DNA of 17,844 nt from Candidatus Caenarcanales bacterium. Its GTDB lineage: Bacteria; Cyanobacteriota; Vampirovibrionia; LMEP-6097. Shown piece after piece: positions 6,264-13,099 of this stretch (positions are counted from its first letter, which is position 1; each line of letters starts with the position of its first letter). A program made the translations under genes and the position numbers. The stretch spans positions 1 through 17,844 of the forward strand of contig JAJTHA010000053.1 in the NCBI GenBank assembly GCA_021299565.1, written 5' to 3'. The notes beneath the pieces are model-generated. The model saw nothing but the letters and a program-made list of their open reading frames with translations, was not told where the DNA came from and made no database searches.

Positions 6264-7604
6264 CTATATATTCAAATCTAGAGGAAATCTAGATGCCAGA
6301 TACAATGGATATCTGTGTACTTGATTTTTCAAATCAATGTGCAAATTATTAGCACTCATTAGCGTACGATAAGAAGAACCATGTTTTTCTGCAAAAAACT
6401 GCAAACTTTTTGAACGAGTATTGAAACCAGACTTAACCTCAATTGGAAGAATATCCCCATGATGATCACGCAAGAACTCAATCTCTGAACCACTTTTAGA
6501 TTTCCAGGTATAAACTCTATCTGCACGCTTGTCTGCAAAAACAAACTCTTGGCATATAAAATTTTCTGCGAAAAATCCTTTATAAGTACCATAATCATAT
6601 TCCATGATTTTGGAAGGAGCCAGATTACTTAGAGCACCTAAAATACCAATATCAAAAATAAAAAGTCTAAATTGATTTTCATCAACATAAACAGTTAAGG
6701 GGTGCTCTACATTATTTACAAAAGGCACTTTTATAACCAATCTAGTCGCCAAAAGCCAATCAATAAGATCAACCAAATCAGCATAGCGATTTTTACCAAC
6801 TATAATATCTTTGAATTTGAATTTTGCCGCATTACCATCCTGCCCAGAAGACAATTGTTGAGGGATAGATCTAAAAACTCTTTCTATGTGCATAGAATTT
6901 TGCTTGCCCGAATGCTTAGCTATATCTGCCATATATGTACCTAAGATCCGATCTTGCTCATTTCTTGCTTTTTGGAAAGCTTCAAATTTATCTTCAAAAT
7001 TCCTGTAAACCTCAATCACCGACGGCAATCCACCAGTAACAAAATATTCCTTGAGTTTATTCCAAAGTTTTTTATGAAATATATCTGGAATTTGTTTTTC
7101 TTTGTTTAGAGACTCAAGAGATTTTTTTAATTGCAATTCTCCCACTGCTTCCAAAAATTCTTCAAAAGACATCGGATACATATTCAAAAAATCTACTTTG
7201 CCGACCGGAAAAGATGACTCACCCAAAGAAATCCCCAATAGGGATCCGGAGCTAACCAAATGAAGCTCTGGCATTTTTTCAGAAAAATATTTCAAACTAG
7301 TAATTGCCTGAGGACAAGCTTGAATCTCATCGAAGATCACCAAATCACACTTGATATTAATCTGCGCCTGCAAGTGAAACGATAGTTTATCGATTATTTC
7401 GCATGGAGATAAATTCTCCTTGAAAATATCATGAGCACCTAGCTCATCTTCAAAATTGACATAATGCGATTTTTCAAAATATTGCTTACCAAATTCTTTC
7501 AGCGCATAGGTTTTCCCCACTTGCCTTGCTCCTTGCAATATAAGTGGATAGCGATTGGATTTATTTTTCCATGCTAATAATTCGTCAAATATGCTTCTTT
7601 TCAT
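6264..7604 (-). CDS. AAA+ ATPase with DUF4143 and PD-(D/E)XK-like C-terminus
   Basis: This belongs to the large family of bacterial ATPases pairing an N-terminal AAA domain with a DUF4143 C-terminal domain; cellular role unknown. From the ATG at 7604 it has 446 residues. Walker A is GARQVGKT (25-32) and Walker B is LVIFDEIQ (88-95). SSGSLLG is a sensor-like motif. The C-terminal part contains GSEIEFLRD followed by LPIEVKSG, resembling the PD-(D/E)XK nuclease core. An upstream in-frame ATG at 7643 is disfavoured because a consensus -10 predicts transcription from about 7636. No Shine-Dalgarno sequence is seen. It is an odd insertion between the flagellar pair (stop codons 4 nt apart) and ybeY. 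Such genes are often multicopy and patchily distributed, so transfer is plausible. Confidence 0.85.
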   Translation of the reverse strand: MKRSIFDELLAWKNKSNRYPLILQGARQVGKTYALKEFGKQYFEKSHYVNFEDELGAHDIFKENLSPCEIIDKLSFHLQAQINIKCDLVIFDEIQACPQAITSLKYFSEKMPELHLVSSGSLLGISLGESSFPVGKVDFLNMYPMSFEEFLEAVGELQLKKSLESLNKEKQIPDIFHKKLWNKLKEYFVTGGLPSVIEVYRNFEDKFEAFQKARNEQDRILGTYMADIAKHSGKQNSMHIERVFRSIPQQLSSGQDGNAAKFKFKDIIVGKNRYADLVDLIDWLLATRLVIKVPFVNNVEHPLTVYVDENQFRLFIFDIGILGALSNLAPSKIMEYDYGTYKGFFAENFICQEFVFADKRADRVYTWKSKSGSEIEFLRDHHGDILPIEVKSGFNTRSKSLQFFAEKHGSSYRTLMSANNLHIDLKNQVHRYPLYLASRFPLDLNI

Positions 7605-7613
7605 AACAACTAC

Positions 7614-7705
7614 TACACTTTTATACCCATATTTATGTATCAATTATACACTTTTAAGGGCATAAAAATGTAATTTCTGTACACTTTTACCAACATAAAA
7701 ATGAA
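7614..7705. repeat. Three tandem 26-bp dyads at 33-bp period (operator array candidate)
   Basis: Units start at 7614, 7647 and 7680. Each begins with TACACTTTTA, then 4 variable bases, then CATAAAAATG (CATATTTATG in the first). Each unit is also a dyad: TACACTTTTA, 6 bp, TAAAAATGTA pairs at 9 of 10 positions in the middle copy, 8 in the third and 7 in the first. The 33-bp period is exact. The array fills the space between the divergent starts of the ATPase and ybeY genes and overlaps both predicted promoters. Confidence 0.75.
7643..7648 (-). promoter_or_regulatory. -10 box of the DUF4143 ATPase gene
   Basis: Minus-strand TATAAT is a perfect -10, giving a start near 7636 and a leader of about 32 nt to the ATG at 7604. 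A -35 is not obvious. The box sits at the junction of the first and second dyad units, so a protein bound there would block it. Confidence 0.5.
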
Positions 7706-7707
7706 AA

Positions 7708-7716
7708 TGCTAGAAT
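7708..7716 (+). promoter_or_regulatory. Extended -10 promoter of ybeY, leaderless spacing
   Basis: TGC-TAGAAT ends 8 nt before the GTG start at 7725. A weak -35 (TTACCA, 7687-7692) lies 18 bp upstream, inside the third dyad unit. The same nonamer precedes rpsB. Confidence 0.55.
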
Positions 7717-7724
7717 GACAGCTT

Positions 7725-8258
7725 GTGGCTAGAGTAGCAATATCAAATCGTTTAAATACACCGGTCATAGACCACTCAGGAAATAAAGATCTTGATCTCG
7801 AAACAGTACTTCCTTGGCAAGAAATCGCCAAAAGTACTTACCTTTTGACCTATAAACCATATTTTTCAAGCCATGAAGTAGTTCTTAGTTTTGTTCATGA
7901 AACTGAAATCAAAGAGCTAAATCATCTTTACCGTAATATTAACGAATCAACTGATGTGCTTTCTTTCAATACTATAGGAAATCTAAATGAGGATCTAGAA
8001 AAATTTGATGATTTGCAAGGCGCTTCTTTGGATCCAGAAGAGTGTTCATTGGGAGACATAATTATATGCGTCAGTAAAGCCCAGAAACAAGCTCAGGAAG
8101 CGAACAGAAGCCTCAAAGATGAATTGCATATTTTATTTATTCATGGTCTTTTGCATTTATTAGGATTTGACCATCAATCAGAAGAAGAAGCAAAAGAAAT
8201 GTTTGGCTTACAAAACAAAATTTTTAGTGGTAATTTCAAAATCCAAAGTCTAATCTAA
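7725..8258 (+). CDS. ybeY: Endoribonuclease YbeY (rRNA maturation factor)
   Basis: YbeY is a zinc-dependent single-strand endoribonuclease acting in 16S rRNA 3'-end maturation and ribosome quality control. The 177-residue protein has the signature LNHLYRNINESTDVLSF (66-82), LGDIIICVSKAQ (109-120) and the metal site HGLLHLLGFDH (140-150), with zinc ligands H140, H144 and H150. Length is slightly above the usual 150-170 because of an insertion near 84-106. The GTG at 7725 gives a normal N-terminus; there is no Shine-Dalgarno sequence and a -10 lies 8 nt upstream. cysS follows after 10 bp on the same strand. Confidence 0.95.
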   Translation: MARVAISNRLNTPVIDHSGNKDLDLETVLPWQEIAKSTYLLTYKPYFSSHEVVLSFVHETEIKELNHLYRNINESTDVLSFNTIGNLNEDLEKFDDLQGASLDPEECSLGDIIICVSKAQKQAQEANRSLKDELHILFIHGLLHLLGFDHQSEEEAKEMFGLQNKIFSGNFKIQSLI

Positions 8259-8268
8259 TTACTTATCC

Positions 8269-9624
8269 ATGAAAATTTTCAATAATTTAACTCGCCAATT
8301 AGAAGATTTTATTCCTATTCATTCAAACAGGGTCAATATCTACACTTGCGGACCTACTGTCTATGATCATTCACATATTGGTCATGCCCGTAGTTGTATG
8401 ACCTGGGACATGGTCTATAGATATTTCAAGCACAAAAAATATCAAGTTACCTGGATAAGAAATATAACCAATATCGATGACAAAATTGTCAAACGTGCTC
8501 TAGAAGCAAACTCCAGCCCAGACAAATTATCTAGAGAATTTACTTATGAGTTTTGGGCAGATATGCATGCTCTAAACATCAGTTGGCCGGATTTAGAGCC
8601 AAGAGCCACTGACTATTTGATTGAAATGTTTGCCTTTATACAAGAGCTCATCGATAAAAATTTTGCTTATGTCACCAAAAATGGCGATGTATATTTTAGA
8701 GTACATAAGCATGTTAATTATGGTCAACTAAAAAGACAAAGTCTAGAGCAGCTTGCTGAAGGGATTTCAAGAGTTGACGAAAATGAGCTAAAAGAAAGTC
8801 AATTGGATTTTGCTTTGTGGAAAGCCTTCGCCAGAGAGCCTGAGACAAGTTTCAATTCCCCTTGGGGCATAGGCAGACCAGGATGGCATCTGGAATGTAG
8901 CACTATGATCAAGGCGATTTTAAATAGTCAAAATCTGGGTGATACTCTTGATATACACGCTGGCGGAGATGATTTGATTTTCCCTCATCATGAAAACGAA
9001 TGTGCTCAATCCGAATGCCTAAGCGGTAAAGCACTCGCCAAATATTGGATGCATAATGGCATGGTCATGGTTAATGGCAGCAAAATGTCAAAATCTGAAG
9101 GTAATTTTTTCACCATAAAAGATTTACTTGCTATCTATAAACCAAATACTATTAGATATTTTTGCCTTTCAACTCACTATAAAAAACAAATCAATTTTGG
9201 ACACGAAGCTTTGGAAGCAGCTGAACAAGGTTTCGATAAACTAGTTAAATTTCTTGAAACACCTTCTGATGAACCTTTGAACCAAGAATTAATCCAAGCC
9301 TTTGAAAATGCCATGGATAATGATTTTAATAGTGCTCAAGCTTTGGCGTTAATTTTTGAGAACAAAGATAATAAAAACATCCCTACTTTAATATTCTTGC
9401 TCAAAATTTTGGGATTTGATTTAAACAATCAAGAGACAACTGCAAATAACGAAAAGTCTGAGGCTGCGTTAGCTCAGGTAATGGATTTGGTTCTGGATCT
9501 AAGAAAAACCATCAGAGAGAACAAAGACTTTGTAACTAGCGATAAAATTCGTGAGGCTTTAAGCAAAGCTGGCATTAATGTCAAAGATTATCGCGACAAA
9601 GCCAGCGAATGGGAGCTAAATTAG
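8269..9624 (+). CDS. cysS: Cysteine--tRNA ligase
   Basis: Class I aminoacyl-tRNA synthetase that charges tRNA-Cys in the cytoplasm. The 451-residue protein is complete. HIGH is at 36-39 (in YDHSHIGHARSCMTWD) and KMSKS at 272-276. The zinc ligands of the family align as C27, C210 (GWHLECS), H240 and E244 (FPHHENE). Compared with E. coli, the loop between C210 and the FPHHENE motif is about 5 residues longer. The C-terminal helical anticodon-binding region ends near ASEWE. The ATG lies 10 bp after ybeY without a Shine-Dalgarno sequence and is probably translated from the ybeY transcript. Confidence 0.98.
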   Translation: MKIFNNLTRQLEDFIPIHSNRVNIYTCGPTVYDHSHIGHARSCMTWDMVYRYFKHKKYQVTWIRNITNIDDKIVKRALEANSSPDKLSREFTYEFWADMHALNISWPDLEPRATDYLIEMFAFIQELIDKNFAYVTKNGDVYFRVHKHVNYGQLKRQSLEQLAEGISRVDENELKESQLDFALWKAFAREPETSFNSPWGIGRPGWHLECSTMIKAILNSQNLGDTLDIHAGGDDLIFPHHENECAQSECLSGKALAKYWMHNGMVMVNGSKMSKSEGNFFTIKDLLAIYKPNTIRYFCLSTHYKKQINFGHEALEAAEQGFDKLVKFLETPSDEPLNQELIQAFENAMDNDFNSAQALALIFENKDNKNIPTLIFLLKILGFDLNNQETTANNEKSEAALAQVMDLVLDLRKTIRENKDFVTSDKIREALSKAGINVKDYRDKASEWELN

Positions 9625-9641
9625 TTCATTTTTGAATAATT

Positions 9642-9670
9642 TTGACAAAATCGTCATTTTTCATTAAAGT
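9642..9670 (+). promoter_or_regulatory. Sigma-70-like promoter upstream of the receiver gene
   Basis: A perfect -35 TTGACA (9642-9647), a 17-bp spacer and TAAAGT (9665-9670, 4 of 6). Its -10 coincides with the -35 box of the sigma-28 promoter that follows. If active, it would yield a longer leader of about 40 nt. Confidence 0.45.
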
Positions 9671-9691
9671 TTATTAAGATACTGCCGATAA
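9665..9691 (+). promoter_or_regulatory. Sigma-28 (FliA) flagellar promoter, exact consensus
   Basis: TAAAGTTT (9665-9672), exactly 11 bp, then GCCGATAA (9684-9691). This matches all 16 positions of the enterobacterial FliA consensus TAAAGTTT-N11-GCCGATAA. Transcription should start near 9698, about 18 nt before the ATG at 9716. The leader contains GGGGA, a passable ribosome-binding site. Confidence 0.9.
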
Positions 9692-9715
9692 TTCGAGAAG
9701 ATCTGGGGATTCATC

Positions 9716-10126
9716 ATGGATATATTGTTAATTGAAGAAAAGACTTCTAGTCTTTCTTTGATACATAAACTAAAAGACAACAAAGCAAAAGTCAACGTAG
9801 AAGTAGTTATCAGCCTAAAAGAGTCTGTTGAAAAATTAGGCTCTAAAAAGTTCGATGTAATTATAGTCGACCTGAATATCAATCATAGTCAGGGCATCAA
9901 CAATATCAGCAATTTATTACAAGGAACCAAAGAGTTACCCATTATTTTATGTGCAGAAAATGAAGAACAGATGCGCAAATTAAAAACTCTAGATCTTGGC
10001 ATTCAGGACATAATCTGCAAAAGACTTGTAAGGTCCGAAAATATTCTTGATAGAATTAGATTTGTAGTTGAAACATACAACAAAAGTAAAACTGATGGTT
10101 TTATGTTTCAAAGAAACTTATTCTAA
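9716..10126 (+). CDS. Stand-alone response-regulator receiver protein, flagellar regulon
   Basis: A 136-residue receiver (CheY-like) domain without an output domain. The first strand DILLIEE supplies acidic residues E7/E8. The phospho-acceptor is D52 in FDVIIVDLN. The conserved Lys is K102 in GIQDIICKR. Two family positions deviate: the Thr/Ser after the fourth strand appears to be Ala or Cys (PIILCAE), and the Lys-Pro is Lys-Arg. The GIQD...RIRFVVE ending resembles receivers linked to PAS/GGDEF or kinase systems rather than CheY itself. The sigma-28 promoter upstream suggests a role in motility or chemotaxis signalling. cobS begins 2 bp after its stop, so the three genes 9716-12074 may share a transcript. 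Confidence 0.8.
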   Translation: MDILLIEEKTSSLSLIHKLKDNKAKVNVEVVISLKESVEKLGSKKFDVIIVDLNINHSQGINNISNLLQGTKELPIILCAENEEQMRKLKTLDLGIQDIICKRLVRSENILDRIRFVVETYNKSKTDGFMFQRNLF

Positions 10127-10128
10127 AC

Positions 10129-10890
10129 TTGTTAAAAACCTTACAACTAGCTCTTTCTTTTTTTACTCTCTTGCCAGTGGCTCCCAAAGAACTGGCTAGC
10201 GAAAACGACTTTAGCAAAGTAGTTAGATATTTCACTATTGTTGGATTGATTTATGCAGCTTTGAATTTCTCATTGAGTTTTTTGACAACAAATCCTTATC
10301 TGCTTGCTTTAGCAATAGTTATTGGCAATATTTTATTAAGTGGTGGATTACATTTTGATGGTCTTATGGATTGTATGGATGGAATCGCTGCTAGCAAATC
10401 GACTCGCGAGGAAACATTAACGGTCATCAAAGACAGTAGAGTAGGAGCTTTTGGAGCAATGGCAGCTCCTATCGCTATTTTGATTCAATTTGTAAGTTTG
10501 TCTCAAGCAGATATCAAGCAAGCCGAATTTCTTTTGATGATCGTGGTCTGCCCTATAATCTCTCGATTCATTATGTTTTTGGCAGTTAAATATCAAGTCA
10601 AACAAGAAGAAGGCGAAAGCGCCTTGGTAACTTTCAAAAAGGCTGCTGATAATTTTGCTTTAATTATTAATAGCTCTATTTTATTAATTGTTTTGTTTTT
10701 TGGGGCGTATTTTTTAGGGGCTAAAATTGACTTTGTTTTTTGGTTTATTGTAATTATTTTAGGCATTTATTGCTATCAATTCTTGAAGGACAAATTAATG
10801 GGACACAATGGAGATAGCATGGGGGCTGGCTTAGTGATTAATGAAACGATTATATTTTTTTTGTATGCAATGCTAAAATATTCACCATGA
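10129..10890 (+). CDS. cobS: Adenosylcobinamide-GDP ribazoletransferase (cobalamin synthase)
   Basis: An integral membrane enzyme of late cobalamin synthesis, joining adenosylcobinamide-GDP to alpha-ribazole (phosphate). The 253-residue protein starts LKTLQLALSFFTLLPV as CobS does. It contains the active-site signature GGLHFDGLMDCMDG (72-85), with its aspartates, and KDSRVGAFG (101-109). Several hydrophobic segments follow, about six membrane helices in all. TTG at 10129 is the likely start, 2 bp after the receiver gene, implying translational coupling. Its stop overlaps the dapL start (ATGA). No other cobalamin genes are in the window, so assembly versus salvage cannot be told. Confidence 0.95.
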   Translation: MLKTLQLALSFFTLLPVAPKELASENDFSKVVRYFTIVGLIYAALNFSLSFLTTNPYLLALAIVIGNILLSGGLHFDGLMDCMDGIAASKSTREETLTVIKDSRVGAFGAMAAPIAILIQFVSLSQADIKQAEFLLMIVVCPIISRFIMFLAVKYQVKQEEGESALVTFKKAADNFALIINSSILLIVLFFGAYFLGAKIDFVFWFIVIILGIYCYQFLKDKLMGHNGDSMGAGLVINETIIFFLYAMLKYSP

Positions 10891-12074
10891 AAACCAAATT
10901 CAAAACCTCATCCAAGCTAGCTCTCATCCCTCCTTATTTATTCGCTAGACTTGATGAAAAAAAAGCTCAAGCAAAAGCACGTGGAGTAGATGTGATCAAT
11001 ATGGGCATTGGTGATCCTGATAAAGGTACGCTACAACCTATAGTAGACGCTATGCATGAAGCTATCGACGATACTAGTACTCATGATTATCCGCCTTATA
11101 CTGGCACCGTAGATTTTCGCAAAGCTTGCGTCAAATGGACCAGTGAAAGATTTGGTATCAAAGAATTTGATCCAGTGAGTGAATGCCTTTCTACAATTGG
11201 CTCAAAAGAATCTATCCATAATATATTTCTTGCCTTTATTGATAATGGTGATTATTCATTGATTCCTGATCCTGGCTATCCTGTTTATAATACAGGGACA
11301 ATTTTTGCTGGTGGTATCCCACACAAAATGCCTTTAAACGCTCAAAACAGCTTCCTGCCTGATTTTGATGATATCCCTGTAGATATCAGAAACAAAGCCA
11401 AAATCATGTTTTTGAATTATCCGAATAATCCTACAAGCGCAGTTGCTCCTGTTGAGTTTTTCCAAGAAGCTGTAGATTTTTGTAGCAAATATGGTATTTT
11501 ACTGGCGCACGATATGGCGTATTCAGAAATATATTTTGATAATTACACTTCACCATCTATTTTTAATGCCAAAGGTGCTGAAGAGATAGCGGTGGAGTTT
11601 CATTCTTTCTCTAAAAGCTACAATATGACCGGCTGGAGATTAGGTTGGGTCCTAGGTAATCAAGATGCCATTAAAGCAATAGCTCAAGTCAAAACCAATG
11701 TAGATTCAGGCGTCTTCAAAGCCATTCAAAAAGCAGGAATCAGAGGATTACAGATACCACAAAATGATATAGAAAAGCGTAATGATGATGTTTATGACTC
11801 ACGCCGTAAAGCTATCGTTGAAGGACTAAGATCTTTGGGTTGGACTATCGAAGCACCTAAAGCAACTATGTTTGTTTGGGCTCCTATACCTAGAAGCTAT
11901 AATTCGTCTTCTGATTTTTGCGAAAAGCTTCTTGATGAATGCGGAATTGTAGTCTCTCCTGGAAATGCTTTTGGTACTTATGGAGAGGGATTTTTTAGAA
12001 TCGCAATGACCACTGATGTGCCGAGAATTCAAGAAGCTTTCTCTAGACTTAAAGATGCTGGGATTAGGTTTTAA
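10887..12074 (+). CDS. dapL: LL-diaminopimelate aminotransferase
   Basis: A PLP enzyme of fold type I that converts tetrahydrodipicolinate directly to LL-diaminopimelate using glutamate, bypassing the acyl steps of lysine and peptidoglycan synthesis. The 395-residue length is typical. Visible features: PPYTGTVDFRKA near the substrate site, NYPNNPT with N181, D209 and Y212 in HDMAY, the Schiff-base K243 in SFSKSYNMTGWRLGW, and the carboxylate-binding R371 (FFRIAM). The overall pattern fits DapL better than aspartate aminotransferase, but substrate assignment within this superfamily by eye carries some risk. The start overlaps the cobS stop as ATGA. The stop TAA shares the TTAA at 12071-12074 with the convergent plsX stop. 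Confidence 0.85.
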   Translation: MKTKFKTSSKLALIPPYLFARLDEKKAQAKARGVDVINMGIGDPDKGTLQPIVDAMHEAIDDTSTHDYPPYTGTVDFRKACVKWTSERFGIKEFDPVSECLSTIGSKESIHNIFLAFIDNGDYSLIPDPGYPVYNTGTIFAGGIPHKMPLNAQNSFLPDFDDIPVDIRNKAKIMFLNYPNNPTSAVAPVEFFQEAVDFCSKYGILLAHDMAYSEIYFDNYTSPSIFNAKGAEEIAVEFHSFSKSYNMTGWRLGWVLGNQDAIKAIAQVKTNVDSGVFKAIQKAGIRGLQIPQNDIEKRNDDVYDSRRKAIVEGLRSLGWTIEAPKATMFVWAPIPRSYNSSSDFCEKLLDECGIVVSPGNAFGTYGEGFFRIAMTTDVPRIQEAFSRLKDAGIRF

Positions 12075-13087
12075 ACCAGCTCTCGCTTAACTTTATTAAT
12101 CACATCTTTTGACACAAGCAATCTAGCTTGTTTGCAAGCGTTTTTGATGGCTTCGGCGTTGGAGCTACCATGAGAAATAATCGATACTCCATCGATACCA
12201 CCAAGAAGTGCTCCACCATAAGAGTTTGGATGAAAACGGGCTTTAAGTTTGTCAAAGACACCGGTAATTTTCAAAAGCAATCCAGCAATTATACCCAAAG
12301 GTCCTGCCATTTTGATTTGCTTACGGATTTCTGAAGCAAACAATTTCAAGCCACCTTCAAGCGCTTTCAGATGCATATTTCCAACGAAACCATCACAGAC
12401 AGCAACTTCACAAAGATCATCAATAATAGTTTTACCTTCAACATTGCCTACAAAATTAATTCCTGAAGTATTTTTAATTAGTTCGTAGGTCTTTTTATAG
12501 AGCTCAGTACCTTTACCTTCTTCTTCGCCAATATTAAGTAAACCCACTCTAGGATTGGCTTTGTCAAAAAGTATTTTTGCCAAAATATTTCCCAAAATCG
12601 CTGATTGATGCATATGCTCTGCTGTCGCCTCAATATTTGAACCACCATCAATAAGAAGCATGACATCTTGAAGGTTAGGAATTAAAGTACAAATACAAGG
12701 TCTATCAAAACCATCTATGCGTCCAATTTCAAATAAAGAAGCTGCGGTGGCAGCACCTGTATGCCCGGCTGCTATAACAGCATGAGCTTTGCCTGCTTTA
12801 ACTAGTTTATTTGCAATTACCACACTAGAGTTTTGTGCTTTGCGCACTGCTCTAGCTGGATTTTTTTCTTCCATCGAAATATCTTCTGGGGCATCGATAA
12901 GTTCGATGTTTAAATCATTTGTTTTTTGCTTATCGAGGATTTTTTGTATCTCAGCGATCTTGCCGACAAGAAGAATTTTGATATCGTTAAATTCTTTTGC
13001 TGCTTGAATCGCACCAAGGACAATTTCTTTGGGGGCATAGTCACCACCCATGGCATCAATTGCTATAACTATTTCCTGCTGTGACAT
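12071..13087 (-). CDS. plsX: Phosphate acyltransferase PlsX
   Basis: PlsX converts acyl-ACP to acyl-phosphate, the donor for PlsY in the first step of phospholipid synthesis, as a peripheral membrane enzyme. The 338-residue protein has the N-terminal IAIDAMGGDYAPKEIV (DAMGGD at 11-16), AAGHTGA, LLNIGEEEGKG, CDGFVGN and the terminal GGALLGGIDGVSIISHG blocks, all family hallmarks. It starts 12 bp after gyrA on the same strand with no clear Shine-Dalgarno sequence, suggesting a gyrA-plsX transcript. The usual neighbours (rpmF, fabH, acpP) are absent. The 3' end overlaps the convergent dapL stop. Confidence 0.97.
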   Translation of the reverse strand: MSQQEIVIAIDAMGGDYAPKEIVLGAIQAAKEFNDIKILLVGKIAEIQKILDKQKTNDLNIELIDAPEDISMEEKNPARAVRKAQNSSVVIANKLVKAGKAHAVIAAGHTGAATAASLFEIGRIDGFDRPCICTLIPNLQDVMLLIDGGSNIEATAEHMHQSAILGNILAKILFDKANPRVGLLNIGEEEGKGTELYKKTYELIKNTSGINFVGNVEGKTIIDDLCEVAVCDGFVGNMHLKALEGGLKLFASEIRKQIKMAGPLGIIAGLLLKITGVFDKLKARFHPNSYGGALLGGIDGVSIISHGSSNAEAIKNACKQARLLVSKDVINKVKRELV

Positions 13088-13099
13088 CAGCCGAAATCT

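Noticed and set aside
7614..7712. Three regularly spaced repeats as a small CRISPR array
   Set aside because: Only three units, the gaps between 24-26 bp cores are 7-9 bp and too short for spacers, there are no cas genes, and the array lies in a divergent promoter region.
9640..9665. Terminator after cysS from TGAC...GTCA and nearby T-rich bases
   Set aside because: Only four base pairs can form; the TTGACA there is better explained as a -35 box.
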